From contig JAFWHB010000017.1 in the NCBI GenBank assembly GCA_017512145.1, positions 1 through 37,013 on the forward strand: a stretch of 37,013 nucleotides of DNA, read 5' to 3'. The first letter of the stretch is position 1. Every line of letters starts with the position of its first letter. Below, piece by piece: positions 7,855 to 17,717 of this stretch. The notes under the pieces were generated by a model, which saw nothing but the letters and a program-made list of their open reading frames with translations, did no database searches and was not told the DNA's origin. This DNA comes from Mogibacterium sp. Its GTDB lineage: Bacteria; Bacillota; Clostridia; Peptostreptococcales; Anaerovoracaceae. Position numbers and translations under genes: made by a program.

Positions 7855-8313
7855 ATGAGAGTATCCAGACAGAACAAAATCCTTGAGCTAATCAGGACCC
7901 ATGATGTCGAGACTCAGGAGCAGCTTCTTACCCTTCTCAGCAATGCCGGCTACAAGGTCACTCAGGCAACTGTTTCGAGAGATATTAGAGAGCTCCAGCT
8001 CATCAAGGGACAGGCTAAGGATGGCAAATACAAATATGTATCAGGCAATTACGATAACAGGCCTATCTCTGACCGCTTTATCAAGATATTCAGAGACAGC
8101 ACCCTTTCCTACCAGTCCGCTCAGAATCTGATAATCGTAAAGACTCTCTCGGGCTGCTCAGGCGCTGCAGGCGAAGCTATCGACTGTCTCAGTCTCGATC
8201 ATATTGTCGGATCTATTTCGGGAGACAACAATCTCCTCGTAATAGTGGATCATGAGGAAAATGTTCCTTATGTTCTGAATGAGTTTGATAAAATCATGGA
8301 GAACCGCGACTGA
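7855..8313 (+). CDS. argR: Arginine repressor ArgR/AhrC
   Basis: Arginine-responsive hexameric regulator of arginine biosynthesis and catabolism. It has 152 residues, the usual length. The N-terminal winged helix (1-70) includes QEQLLTLLSNAGYKVTQATVSRDIRELQL in broken form around the SRD recognition motif. The C-terminal arginine-binding and oligomerisation core has the GCSGAAGEAID and SISGDNNLLVIV segments. Ribosome site GGAGG is before the ATG. recN follows immediately, the typical Firmicutes pair. Confidence 0.95.
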   Translation: MRVSRQNKILELIRTHDVETQEQLLTLLSNAGYKVTQATVSRDIRELQLIKGQAKDGKYKYVSGNYDNRPISDRFIKIFRDSTLSYQSAQNLIIVKTLSGCSGAAGEAIDCLSLDHIVGSISGDNNLLVIVDHEENVPYVLNEFDKIMENRD

Positions 8314-8314
8314 C

Positions 8315-9940
8315 ATGATAAGCAGAATCATAATAGATAATTTTGCTACAATTGAACATATTTCGTTCGATCTCGGTGATGGACTGAACATCATTACCGG
8401 TGAGACCGGTGCCGGCAAATCAGTTCTTGTAACTGCCATAAGCACCGTCCTCGGAGACAGAGCTGACACCTCGATGGTCAGGACCGGCGCGGCCAAAGCA
8501 ATGATCCAGATTGCCGGCGATAAGAACGGCGAAGAAGTGATCATTTCGCGCGAGATCCTCTCATCAGGCAAATCTGTTTCCAAGCTGAACGGAGAGATGG
8601 TAACTCTCGGACAGCTGAGAAAGTTCTGCAGCGACTGGGTGGATATACATGGCCAGTATGACAATCAGCAGATCCTTGATCCTGAGAATCATATTCATAT
8701 CACGGACAGGTTCCACAGCGAGGCCATCAGGCCAGAGCTTGATAAGCTTGCAGCTCTGTATGATGACTATAAGGCTGCTGAGAAGGCTCATGCTGATCTT
8801 GTCAGAGCAGAAGCCGCTGCCCTTCAGCAGAGAGATTTCTACAGATTTGAATTTGACTATATCCAGAATCTGGCTCTTAAGTCCGGCGAGGATGAAGCTC
8901 TCAGAGAAGAGCTTTCCATGATGAGGAACAGCGCTAAGATCTATTCCTCTGTCATGACAGCTTATCAGCTGCTGCATGAGGATGATGCGTCAGTTCTCTC
9001 CGGTCTTTCAAGAGCAAGTGATGAGCTTGATTCTGTAAGCTCCTACAGCGATAAGATAGCTGCAATGGCATCAGAGAGCAAAGATGCATATTATACGCTT
9101 GAAGATGTATCTGAAAGGCTCCGCGAGCTCATCGGTTCTCTGAGCTATTCTGATGAAGATATGGACCGCATATCTGAGAGGCTTTCTGTTATTGAGGATG
9201 CAGTCAGGAAGTATCACAGATCTGTGGACGAGATCATTGAATATCAGAAGGAACTTGGAGGCAAGCTAAATCTGATCGAGAACTTTGACAGCGAGAAGGA
9301 ACGGCTCGCAGATATCGCAAAACGTAAGTATTCCCTTCTCGAGGACCAGGCATCCCATGTCAGCGAGATCAGGCACATCATTGCAGAACGCCTCGAAACT
9401 GCGATGATGCACGAGCTTTCAGATCTCGACTTTGCGAATTCTGAATTCAGCATCAGGATCGACAAACTTGACGAAATCGGTCCGCTTGGCTTTGACAAAG
9501 TCGAATTCCTGATTTCCACTAACCCGGGCGAACCGCTGATGCCTCTAACCAGGATCGCATCCGGCGGTGAGATTTCAAGAATAATGCTTGCTTTCAAGCA
9601 TATCATCGGCAGCAGTGACAATGTTGAGACGATGATATTTGATGAGATAGATACCGGAATCAGCGGAAGGACTGCTCTTACTGTCGGACACAAGATGCGT
9701 GAGATCGCAGCATGCAGGCAGATCATTTCTGTAACCCACCTGCCGCAGATCGCAGCGTACGGAACGGATAACTATCTGATCACTAAGTCTGTGGATGATG
9801 AGAAGACTCATACTGACATTGAGCATCTTGACGCTGAGGGCAAGATCAGGATGGTAGCAACTCTGTTCAGCGGCTCAGGAGACAGCGAAAGCGCCAACGA
9901 AGCCGCCAGAGAGCTGATCAAAATGGCTCAGATGAACTAA
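8315..9940 (+). CDS. recN: DNA repair protein RecN
   Basis: SMC-like ATPase acting early at double-strand breaks. The start at ATG 8315 (MISRIIIDNFATIEH) is one base after the argR stop and gives 541 residues; a start at 8279 would overlap argR and add 12 non-conserved residues. Walker A GETGAGKS is near residue 30, HGQYDNQQIL follows, then a long central coiled coil (about 150-340). The ABC signature region ASGGEISRIMLAF and Walker B MIFDEIDTGISG are near the C-terminus. Translation is probably coupled to argR. Confidence 0.96.
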   Translation: MISRIIIDNFATIEHISFDLGDGLNIITGETGAGKSVLVTAISTVLGDRADTSMVRTGAAKAMIQIAGDKNGEEVIISREILSSGKSVSKLNGEMVTLGQLRKFCSDWVDIHGQYDNQQILDPENHIHITDRFHSEAIRPELDKLAALYDDYKAAEKAHADLVRAEAAALQQRDFYRFEFDYIQNLALKSGEDEALREELSMMRNSAKIYSSVMTAYQLLHEDDASVLSGLSRASDELDSVSSYSDKIAAMASESKDAYYTLEDVSERLRELIGSLSYSDEDMDRISERLSVIEDAVRKYHRSVDEIIEYQKELGGKLNLIENFDSEKERLADIAKRKYSLLEDQASHVSEIRHIIAERLETAMMHELSDLDFANSEFSIRIDKLDEIGPLGFDKVEFLISTNPGEPLMPLTRIASGGEISRIMLAFKHIIGSSDNVETMIFDEIDTGISGRTALTVGHKMREIAACRQIISVTHLPQIAAYGTDNYLITKSVDDEKTHTDIEHLDAEGKIRMVATLFSGSGDSESANEAARELIKMAQMN

Positions 9941-9943
9941 AGA

Positions 9944-9970
9944 ATAACAGCACCACTTAATGTGATGCTG
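9944..9970 (-). terminator. Weak terminator between convergent recN and holA
   Basis: CAGCA-C-CAC (9948-9956) pairs with GTG-A-TGCTG (9962-9970), with one mismatch and loop TTAAT. On the minus strand the tail is TTATTCTTT. The holA stop codon is inside the hairpin. recN (plus) and holA (minus) end only 16 bases apart, so this is probably shared. Confidence 0.45.
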
Positions 9971-10985
9971 CTGTAACACTGAATAATTCCAGGGCGACGT
10001 CTTTATCGATGTCGCCTCTTTTCATGTCTCTGTCTATGTTGTATAGCTGTATGAGAAGCTCCTTGAGGCGGGCCTTGCTGTATGATGAAGCTGACTGATA
10101 TGCTCTCTTGAACCTGTATTCATTGACTCCGGTCATCTTAGCCATGGCTGGGATGCTGTACCCTTCAGCAGAGAGCTCTACCGCGTCATACATTATCTCG
10201 AACTGCTTGATAAGAAGCGCCGTTACAGGAAGTGCGCCGTCTTCTTCTCTTATTATTGTCTCGGCCACCTCGAGAGCCTTGCTGCGGTTACCGCTGACAA
10301 CTGCATCGACCAGATTGAAAACAAATCTGTCACTGTCGCCGATAAGGAGTTCCTCAATGACTCCGGATGTTATGTCATCACCTTCAGAGGCTTTGACTAT
10401 CTTGAGAATGTCCGCATCCATTCTGGTCAGATCGTATCCGCTGTCCTTGTTGTAATAACCCGATAGATCTATGAGATATTCAAGATCACGCCTCGATATC
10501 ATCTTGCCACCGGCATGGACCCTCTTAGTGATGAAGGACCTCAGATCCCCCTTCTCAAGAGATGCGAATTCATATGAAGATGCCGCCTTGATCATCTTGC
10601 GGCCATAGGCTGTAAGCTCGCCTGAGTACCTGCTGTCCACCGTAAATATAAGAATCGAAGAACCCATCTTCTCTCCTGCGAAAGCAAGCAGTTCATCTGC
10701 CCCTGCATCCGAAGACTTGCGGAACAACGGCAGATAATTCCTGACGATCACGACCCTCTTCTCCGAGAACATCGAGAATGCCCTTGCTTCGCCCATGATC
10801 TCATATGCATCGGTCCTGTCGCCATCAAGATACCTGACATCAAGATTACGCCACTCTTCATCGACATACTTCTCTATGACCTGCCTGAGAGCCCACTCCA
10901 TCAGGAAGTCCTCAGCGCCATAGAAGAACATCACATCGCCTGTTATTCCTTTACGAAAATCATTTGCAAAATCTTTATAAGCCAT
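9957..10985 (-). CDS. holA: DNA polymerase III subunit delta
   Basis: Clamp-loader delta subunit that opens the beta sliding clamp. The length of 342 residues is typical. It shows the HolA layout: N-terminal FFYGAEDFLMEWAL, RVVIVRNYLPL, a lid-like region with DILKI, and the C-terminal collar with ALPVTALLIKQFEIMY and a helical bundle ending KDVALELF. It lies 12 bases downstream of comEC, the standard Firmicutes comEC-holA pair. The rpsT gene often found next to holA is not here. Confidence 0.93.
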   Translation of the reverse strand: MAYKDFANDFRKGITGDVMFFYGAEDFLMEWALRQVIEKYVDEEWRNLDVRYLDGDRTDAYEIMGEARAFSMFSEKRVVIVRNYLPLFRKSSDAGADELLAFAGEKMGSSILIFTVDSRYSGELTAYGRKMIKAASSYEFASLEKGDLRSFITKRVHAGGKMISRRDLEYLIDLSGYYNKDSGYDLTRMDADILKIVKASEGDDITSGVIEELLIGDSDRFVFNLVDAVVSGNRSKALEVAETIIREEDGALPVTALLIKQFEIMYDAVELSAEGYSIPAMAKMTGVNEYRFKRAYQSASSYSKARLKELLIQLYNIDRDMKRGDIDKDVALELFSVTAASH

Positions 10986-10997
10986 GCATGTATTCTA

Positions 10998-13433
10998 TCA
11001 TAATCCGGGCACTTCTTTGAACAGATCAATCGATATATGTTTCCTGTGTATATCGATTCCGACTGCTCCATTAAGATCTGTCCTGAATACCGCTATCCCG
11101 CGCTCTTCAAGCCGGTCAAGTGTCTGCTTGTGTGGATGGCCGTAGAAATTATCCCTGCCGACCTGTATCACTGCGACTTCGGGAGATGCTGCATCGAGGA
11201 AGGTCCCGGAGCTTGATGACTTGCTGCCATGGTGAGCGACCTTAAGAACATCGCAATCAAGTACATCTGTGCCTTTGTAGTACTTTACCATTTCAAGCTC
11301 GTCCGCCTGCAGGAGGTCGCCTGTGACCATTATCTTCACGCCTCTGTAGTTGACCATATAAACCATATTGTTCTCATTCGGATCGTCTATGGCAAGATCA
11401 CCCTTAGTGCCTCTTATCGGCCAGATCGGATCGATCCAGACATCATCTGTGATATGGATCCTGGTTCCCTGCTCCACATATTCTATTCTTTCAGGCAGAG
11501 CGAGCTCTTTGCCAGATCCGTCCTCTGCGCTGCTTGGCCTGTCTTTGGCCTCTTTGACAAATTCTCCGCTCCCGCCGCTCTCGATTGCCTTCCTGTAGTC
11601 CGATGGGATCCCCACTGCACCCACAGGATAGACTTCTGTGAGCTGGAATATTCCGAGGTAGTGGTCGGTATGAAGGTGTGTCACAAGTGCAAGCTCTACT
11701 CTGTCAGCTCCATTTGCAAGAAGATAAGGCATCAAGGTGTCCTTGCCTGTATTCCTGTACACATCACCGCCTCCGTCAATGAGGATATCCTTGCCGCCGC
11801 TCCTTATATGAGTGCAGTCACCCTGACCAACTGATACAAACACGACCTCATCATCAGCGACGGTATTGTATGTTGCGATTCCTGCTATAATGCTGATCAC
11901 AAGGATGCAGATAAATGCAGAGCGGATATCAGAATATCGCTTCCTGAGTATCCTTACTCTCATCCATTCTGACGAAGCAGCGAAGATCAGAAGATAGATA
12001 AGCAGAAGCACACCGGCATTGGCCCTGGTTACCCCGGATGAGAATCCACCACCCCCTGCCAGAAGCCCGTTCAGCCTTATTATGAGCTCAGCGATATCGC
12101 CGGTGATCTGGGTAGCAAGCCCCGGTACGCTTCCTGCTGCAGCCATGACAGCAAGCAGTACAATGCTTGCCGGGACGAGGACCGAGGCTATTGCGATTAC
12201 AGGAATATTGATGAGAATCGATGCTGCATTGAATCTGTGGAAGATGAACGCCGTAAGAGGCGCTGTCCCAAGCTGCACAGCAATGATCACGCCAAAGTAC
12301 TCTCCTATGAAAGACGCAAGCGGCTTAGCCAGAAAAGCTATCCCAAGTAGTGCAAGAAAAGACAGCTGGAATCCTGAGTTGAACAACTGATATGGCTCTC
12401 TTGCCAGGATAAATACCGCGGCCGCGCTTACGGATGTAAGAAGATCGAACGGCCGCCTTACATACAGAGACATGAGGCTGATCGAGAGCACCATTACAGA
12501 ACGCATCGTAGAGGCGCTCCACATTGTCATTTCACCATACATGAATATGAGACAGATGATGAGCAAGGCTACCGGCAGAGAGCGTTTCTTTCCGGTGAGA
12601 ATTCTCAGAAGAGAATACAGGAATCCTATGTGAAGGCCGCTGACAGCGAGGATATGCCCTGTCGCATTTACATTGAAGTCATTACGGATCTCATCGTCGA
12701 TCTCGCTCTTGTCTCCGAAGATGACCCCTCTCATAAATCCCCTGACGGTATCATCTCCATACCCTGCAAGGAACTTCTCTCTGATATGGAAGATATAATT
12801 GGTCCACATGGACCTGATGCTGCCCGGGCCGTCCTCATCCGGCAGGATCTCTATATTGTCTGCTCTCAGCATCGAACCGGTGCCTATGCTCCTCAGATAG
12901 ATGCGGTAGTCAAAGCACCCTGGATTATCTGCTGTCGGTATCTCTCTGAAGATCCCTTGCGCTTTGATCCTCTTACCTGCGATCTCCTCAGGGGTGATAT
13001 CACTGTTATATATGGTGACCAGAGTCTTATATCTCAGCCTGACTTTGGGGCCTTCTTCTGATGAGACAATGACCCTGTCCATGGTGATCCTGCATCCCTC
13101 TCCTCTCAGGATTACTGCAGTCACTGAGCCTTCGGCATATTCAATATCGCCCGCGCCCCTTATCGATGCCAGCTCTGATTCATAACCAATATAACTGCAT
13201 ATCATGATCATGAAGCCTGCCGTCATAGACAATATGAGGAAAACACACTCTTTCAGATAATAGGAAGACCCGTCATCTGAATCCTGCACTTTGAGCATTA
13301 TGTATGAAGAGATTCCTGCAGCAAGCATGAAAAGCAGGCCGCCCGCAAAGGCAGCCTGCTCTGCAATCAAATAGCCGGAAGTAATTCCGGCTGTCATCAT
13401 AACTGTATAGGCAAATAATCTGCGTCTGATCAT
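10998..13433 (-). CDS. comEC: DNA internalisation protein ComEC/Rec2
   Basis: Polytopic membrane channel thought to carry single-stranded DNA into the cytoplasm during transformation. The 811 residues have the full three-part layout: N-terminal membrane segments and an OB-like periplasmic region (up to about 230), the central competence domain with multiple helices (NATGHILAVSGLHIGFLYSLL starts it), and a C-terminal metallo-beta-lactamase domain with VSVGQGDCTHIRSGGKDILIDGG in pieces and the metal motif THLHTDHYLG. An intact comEC suggests competence is possible, although comEA is not in the window. Confidence 0.93.
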   Translation of the reverse strand: MIRRRLFAYTVMMTAGITSGYLIAEQAAFAGGLLFMLAAGISSYIMLKVQDSDDGSSYYLKECVFLILSMTAGFMIMICSYIGYESELASIRGAGDIEYAEGSVTAVILRGEGCRITMDRVIVSSEEGPKVRLRYKTLVTIYNSDITPEEIAGKRIKAQGIFREIPTADNPGCFDYRIYLRSIGTGSMLRADNIEILPDEDGPGSIRSMWTNYIFHIREKFLAGYGDDTVRGFMRGVIFGDKSEIDDEIRNDFNVNATGHILAVSGLHIGFLYSLLRILTGKKRSLPVALLIICLIFMYGEMTMWSASTMRSVMVLSISLMSLYVRRPFDLLTSVSAAAVFILAREPYQLFNSGFQLSFLALLGIAFLAKPLASFIGEYFGVIIAVQLGTAPLTAFIFHRFNAASILINIPVIAIASVLVPASIVLLAVMAAAGSVPGLATQITGDIAELIIRLNGLLAGGGGFSSGVTRANAGVLLLIYLLIFAASSEWMRVRILRKRYSDIRSAFICILVISIIAGIATYNTVADDEVVFVSVGQGDCTHIRSGGKDILIDGGGDVYRNTGKDTLMPYLLANGADRVELALVTHLHTDHYLGIFQLTEVYPVGAVGIPSDYRKAIESGGSGEFVKEAKDRPSSAEDGSGKELALPERIEYVEQGTRIHITDDVWIDPIWPIRGTKGDLAIDDPNENNMVYMVNYRGVKIMVTGDLLQADELEMVKYYKGTDVLDCDVLKVAHHGSKSSSSGTFLDAASPEVAVIQVGRDNFYGHPHKQTLDRLEERGIAVFRTDLNGAVGIDIHRKHISIDLFKEVPGL

Positions 13434-13556
13434 ATTATGCTGCCACCCGTATTATCCCTTCCACAGAGATTCTACTTGATGAGGCAGCACCGATTCAGCA
13501 CACATTTATTCATCAGGAAAATGTCGGATTTTGGTATCAGACCGCCTGAAGGCATT

Positions 13557-13599
13557 AAAAAAATGCCGCTTTGCGGTGGGATTATGCAAAGCGGCTTTT
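13557..13599 (-). terminator. Terminator of the priA-rpe operon
   Basis: On the minus strand GCCGCTTTGC (13595-13586) pairs perfectly with GCAAAGCGGC (13574-13565), followed by A and a T7 run (13563-13557). It lies 15 bases after the rpe stop. The remaining spacer (13434-13556) up to comEC shows no clear promoter. Confidence 0.9.
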
Positions 13600-13609
13600 C
13601 TGCTATTAT

Positions 13610-14275
13610 TTATTTCATTGCTTCGCCTCTGATGGCAATGATTTCGGCTGTTCTGTCAGGTGCCTTGAATACTGCGGAGCCTGCTACGATGAGATCGATA
13701 CCTGCTTCTCTTACGATCTCTGCATTAGCGGAGCTGACGCCGCCATCTACTTCTACTATGTAGCTGTAGCCTTCTGCAGCCTTCTTGTCAGCATAATATC
13801 TGATCTTGTTAAGTGAATCAGGCATGAACTTCTGTCCGCCGAATCCAGGCTCAACAGACATTACCAGTACAAGATCAATATCTCCGAGGAATTCGTCAAG
13901 AACCTCAGGAGCTGTTCCAGGCTTGATCGATACGCCGGCCTTGACGCCGAGGCTGTGAATGTGCTCAAGAGTAGAAGCAAGATCAGGACATGCCTCGTAG
14001 TGAACTGTGATGAACTCAGTATTATCAGTTACGAATTTCTCTATATATCTGTCAGGTCCTTCGATCATCAGATGTACATCGAACTTAGCTGAAGAATAAC
14101 CGAGCAGGCTCTTCATGACAGCCGGTCCAAAGCTGATGTTAGGAACAAAAGCTCCGTCCATTACATCGATATGAAGATAATCGATACCTCTTGCACATAC
14201 GTCCTTAACGTCCTCTCCGAGTCTTGCAAAATCAGCTGCAAGAATTGAAGGTGAAATCATTGCTACTTTAGCCAT
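13610..14275 (-). CDS. rpe: Ribulose-phosphate 3-epimerase
   Basis: Interconverts ribulose-5-phosphate and xylulose-5-phosphate in the pentose phosphate pathway. It has 221 residues with the TIM-barrel motifs ISPSILAADFARL, HIDVMDGAFVPNISFG, VHLMIEGPDRYI, SVEPGFGGQKF and VDGGV plus AGSAVF. The start at 14275 is supported by GAGGT seven bases upstream and overlaps the end of rsgA by 13 bases. It is last in the priA-to-rpe gene series. Confidence 0.97.
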   Translation of the reverse strand: MAKVAMISPSILAADFARLGEDVKDVCARGIDYLHIDVMDGAFVPNISFGPAVMKSLLGYSSAKFDVHLMIEGPDRYIEKFVTDNTEFITVHYEACPDLASTLEHIHSLGVKAGVSIKPGTAPEVLDEFLGDIDLVLVMSVEPGFGGQKFMPDSLNKIRYYADKKAAEGYSYIVEVDGGVSSANAEIVREAGIDLIVAGSAVFKAPDRTAEIIAIRGEAMK

Positions 14276-15141
14276 TTCTTTACCTCTTCCATCATCATCA
14301 GATACGATCCGTATCTAGTCTTGCCAATACTTCCCTCTCTGACAGCATCCTTAACGGCGCAGTCAGGTTCATTGATGTGAGCACAATTGTTATATCTGCA
14401 TTCCCCTGCCAGTGCTCTGAATTCAGGGAAAAGCGTTCTGACCTCCGCCAGATCCATCTCAGGCATATCAAGAGATGTAAATCCCGGAGTGTCATAGAGA
14501 TATGTACTGTCAGGCAGCGCAAATATCTCTACATGTCTTGTTGTGTGTCGGCCTCTTCCGGTCTTCTCACTGATCGATCCTGTCTGAACATTCTCTTCGC
14601 CCTCATGAGCAAGATGATTAGTGATAGTGGATTTGCCTACTCCGGATGGTCCAGCCAGAGCAGCGCTGTGGCCGCGGATGATATCCATCAGCTCATGCAT
14701 CCCCTCGCCGGTATTGCCATTGACACTTACCACAGGATACAGCCCGCTGTAGATATCCATGACAGACTTAAGTTCGTCCTCGCTGACAAGATCCTTCTTG
14801 GAGATGCAGACTACAGGTCTGATACCTATTCTCTCGCATCCTGCAAGGAGCTTGTCTATTACCGGATAATTGACTGCAGGCTCGATTATTGAAAAAACGA
14901 CCACCAGCATATCAAGGTTCGATACGGGTGGTCTTGTAAGAAAATTCTTCCTCTCTACGACCTTGTTGATGACACATTCATTGTCACCGTCATTATCATC
15001 AATGTCAAAGTCCACGATGTCACCGACGTAGATAAGGTCTTTATTTCTCTTAAGGTTCCCTCTGGCTTTGCCCATGACGGTGTCGTGACCATCATGGACA
15101 AAGTAGAAACCTCCAATACCTTTGATTACTCTTCCAATCAT
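14263..15141 (-). CDS. rsgA: Ribosome small subunit-dependent GTPase RsgA
   Basis: Circularly permuted GTPase that checks late 30S subunit assembly. The 292 residues hold an N-terminal OB fold (1-70), then G4 SKKD, G1 GPSGVGKST, G2 RHTT and G3 DTPGF in permuted order. A C-terminal zinc site (C-x6-C-x-H-x5-C in ECRYNNCAHINEPDC) follows. It is seven bases downstream of the PASTA kinase; in Bacillus the homologue CpgA is a substrate of that kinase. Confidence 0.96.
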   Translation of the reverse strand: MIGRVIKGIGGFYFVHDGHDTVMGKARGNLKRNKDLIYVGDIVDFDIDDNDGDNECVINKVVERKNFLTRPPVSNLDMLVVVFSIIEPAVNYPVIDKLLAGCERIGIRPVVCISKKDLVSEDELKSVMDIYSGLYPVVSVNGNTGEGMHELMDIIRGHSAALAGPSGVGKSTITNHLAHEGEENVQTGSISEKTGRGRHTTRHVEIFALPDSTYLYDTPGFTSLDMPEMDLAEVRTLFPEFRALAGECRYNNCAHINEPDCAVKDAVREGSIGKTRYGSYLMMMEEVKKWLK

Positions 15142-15147
15142 AAATTA

Positions 15148-16902
15148 TCAGTTGCCCTCTGCCGGCTGCTCAGGTGTTACACCTTCGGCAGGAGTCACAG
15201 CTTCCGGTGTTTCAGTTGCTGGTGTCTCCGGAACTACCGGTGCAGGCTCAGGGCCGGAGCTTACCTGAATATCTATGCTGGTACCCTTGTCAAGGAGCGA
15301 ATTTGCCTGATACTGCTGGTACATTACATAGCCCTTGTCTACGCTGTTGCTCCAGTCATAATCGACACGTCCGACTTCAAATCCTGCCGACTGTATGGCC
15401 TTCTTGGCCTCCTTGAGTGAGAGGTTGGTGACTGAAGGAACTGTACCCTTCTCTGTACCCTTACCGTCAGATACGACGATATTGACCTTGCTCTCCTTAT
15501 CAAGAGGTGATCCTGCTACAGGGTCCTGCTCAAGGACCTTGCCCTCGTCCTCAGGACTTGTCTCAACCTTGACATTGCCAAGAACATATCCGTACTGAGC
15601 GAGGAAGTCTTCGACTTCGTCTCTCTGCATGCCTACGACATTAGGGACCATGCCTTCCTTGCTGCCCTTGCTGACATTGACTGTGATCGTGCCGCCCTTA
15701 GGTGCCTCAGCTCCAGGCGCCGGGTCCTGCAGGCATATGCGGTTCTCAGTGTAGTCGTTAGAGTAGATGTCCTTGCCTTGCTTGAGGATAAAGCCTTCTT
15801 CTTCGGCTATCGCCTGGGCCTCATCAATTGTCTTATCAAGGAAGTCAGGAGCAGGCTTGGTTGATGAGAATACTCCCATCCTCCAGGCTATGAACCAGCC
15901 CGCGAAGATCGCAAGAAGAACTACGAGTATGATGATAAGAGCTGTAAGTCTCTTGTCTCTGGCTGTTTTCTTTTTCTTCTTCTTAGGCTCTTCTTCTTCT
16001 CTTGCGGCCTCGAGCTCGGCTTTGCGCTTGTTACGTTTCTCTATTACGTCTGTTGCGGCAAAGATCTCTGTTCCGGCAACATTGGTAACGAAAGAGATAT
16101 TATCAAGCTCTTCGATCAGCTCATCAGCACTTGAGTATCTGTTGGTCTGATACTTGTTGGTCGCCTTCATTACACATCTTTCGAGTGCAGGCGGGATACC
16201 GTCTACGAGCTCACTTGGCGGTCTGATCTCCTCGTTGATGTGCTTGAGAGCTACAGTTACAGGATTCTCACCGTCAAACGGTACCTGACCTGTCAGCATC
16301 TCATACATTACGATACCAAGTGAATAAATATCAGATCTCTCATCTACGTAGTTACCTCTTGCCTGCTCAGGCGAGAAGTAATGTACTGATCCTACGATCT
16401 TGCTGCCTGTCGAAAGTGTGGCGTCATTGACAGCTCTTGCGATACCAAAGTCAGCGAGTTTGACTACGCCGTCATTGGTGATCATGATGTTGTGAGGCTT
16501 GACGTCTCTGTGGATGATCTTGTTCTTGTGCGCGATCCTGAGTGCTGAAGCGACCTGCTTGGAGATATCGATTACCTTCTTGTAGTCCATCGGCGCCTCA
16601 TCCTCAATTATGGCATTGAGTGTGCGGCCCTCGATAAGCTCCATTACGATGTAGTTGATATTGCCTTCTCTGCCTACATCATATACACCAACTATATTAG
16701 GATGCGTCAAACCTGCTGCGGCCTGAGATTCTCTCTTGAAGTTCTCAACGAAGGTTGCGTCCTTAGTGAATTCAGGTCTCAGTATCTTGATCGCAATGAA
16801 TCTGTTAAGAAGTCTGTCCTTGCCCTTATATACGACAGCCATACCGCCGTCGCCGATTTTTTCAAGTAATTCGTATCGGCCGGATAATAGTCTGCTGCTC
16901 AT
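15148..16902 (-). CDS. prkC: PASTA-domain serine/threonine protein kinase (PrkC/Stk type)
   Basis: Membrane Ser/Thr kinase that senses peptidoglycan or lipid II. The cytoplasmic kinase domain (about 10-270) has the Gly-loop GDGGMAVV (17-24), K39, HRDVKPHN (131-138) and DFG (151-153). An acidic/basic juxtamembrane stretch with six lysines (307-312) precedes one membrane helix (319-340). Three PASTA repeats follow (about 351-412, 418-479, 487-549). A 35-residue Pro/Glu/Thr tail (550-584) closes the protein and is presumably extracytoplasmic. It lies five bases after the cognate phosphatase gene, with GGAGG overlapping the phosphatase stop. Confidence 0.96.
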   Translation of the reverse strand: MSSRLLSGRYELLEKIGDGGMAVVYKGKDRLLNRFIAIKILRPEFTKDATFVENFKRESQAAAGLTHPNIVGVYDVGREGNINYIVMELIEGRTLNAIIEDEAPMDYKKVIDISKQVASALRIAHKNKIIHRDVKPHNIMITNDGVVKLADFGIARAVNDATLSTGSKIVGSVHYFSPEQARGNYVDERSDIYSLGIVMYEMLTGQVPFDGENPVTVALKHINEEIRPPSELVDGIPPALERCVMKATNKYQTNRYSSADELIEELDNISFVTNVAGTEIFAATDVIEKRNKRKAELEAAREEEEPKKKKKKTARDKRLTALIIILVVLLAIFAGWFIAWRMGVFSSTKPAPDFLDKTIDEAQAIAEEEGFILKQGKDIYSNDYTENRICLQDPAPGAEAPKGGTITVNVSKGSKEGMVPNVVGMQRDEVEDFLAQYGYVLGNVKVETSPEDEGKVLEQDPVAGSPLDKESKVNIVVSDGKGTEKGTVPSVTNLSLKEAKKAIQSAGFEVGRVDYDWSNSVDKGYVMYQQYQANSLLDKGTSIDIQVSSGPEPAPVVPETPATETPEAVTPAEGVTPEQPAEGN

Positions 16903-16906
16903 ACGA

Positions 16907-17641
16907 TCACTCCTCCATTAAGTTTACGCATATGACGGAAATATTGTCATTGCCGCCATTATTATTGGCCAGAGATACAAGATCCTCAGCGCAGATCATC
17001 ATGTCGTCAAATCTGCTGACAGTGCTGAGAATGTCGTCATCATCGACCTCATCATAGAGTCCATCGCTGCAGAGAAGTACTCTGTCGCCTGCAGCCACAG
17101 GAACACAGAAGCAGTCAGGCTCATTATTAGCGTTCGCTCCAATGGCCCTGGTTATTACGTTCTTGCGAGCATGTGTATGTGCCTGTTCTCTTGTGATGGC
17201 ACCCATCTTGACAAGATCATTTACATAAGTATGGTCTTCAGTGATCTGCTGAATGATCCCGTCATGAATAAGATAAACTCTGCTGTCACCTACATTAGCG
17301 ACGAACATCTCATCTTCTCTGATATATGCAAAAGTCAATGTAGTTGCCATGCCGGCATACTGCTGCTGTGACTCTGAAAGTCTTATAATGAACTGATTGA
17401 CATATCTGACAGCTGCTCTGAGATATCTGAAGATCTCATCGCGACCCTCAAGCCATTCAGGAGGATTATGTCTGATAAATTTCTCAAGTGCATCAAGGGC
17501 AGATTGACTTGCAATCTCCCCGGATCTGTTGCCGCCGACACCATCTGCCAGCATGTAGAAGTTTACATCCTCCAGTACCTTGACTGCATCTTCGTTGATT
17601 GGCCTTCTTCTGCCGCCGTCAGTCATGTAACCTGTTTTCAT
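16907..17641 (-). CDS. stp: PP2C-family serine/threonine phosphatase (Stp/PrpC)
   Basis: Dephosphorylates targets of the neighbouring PASTA kinase. The 244 residues show the metal-binding pattern of bacterial PP2C: NED (16-18), ADGVGG, GDSRVYL, CSDGLYDEV and the C-terminal GGNDNISV. No membrane segment. In the common Firmicutes order rlmN lies between rsmB and this gene; here only 76 non-coding bases do. Confidence 0.95.
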   Translation of the reverse strand: MKTGYMTDGGRRRPINEDAVKVLEDVNFYMLADGVGGNRSGEIASQSALDALEKFIRHNPPEWLEGRDEIFRYLRAAVRYVNQFIIRLSESQQQYAGMATTLTFAYIREDEMFVANVGDSRVYLIHDGIIQQITEDHTYVNDLVKMGAITREQAHTHARKNVITRAIGANANNEPDCFCVPVAAGDRVLLCSDGLYDEVDDDDILSTVSRFDDMMICAEDLVSLANNNGGNDNISVICVNLMEE

Positions 17642-17717
17642 AAAATCGTTGTCTCCCTAAGTGATCCTCTCATAAGGATCTGTCTGAATAGTGTGCACTA
17701 TCTGTAGTTATTGTCGT

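Noticed and set aside
7589..7858. 89-residue frame through the ruvC-argR intergenic region
   Set aside because: It runs through both promoters and has no ribosome site; the argR start with GGAGG lies at its end.
13437..13763. 108-residue plus-strand frame between comEC and rpe
   Set aside because: It includes the terminator hairpin (13565-13595) and then runs antisense through rpe.
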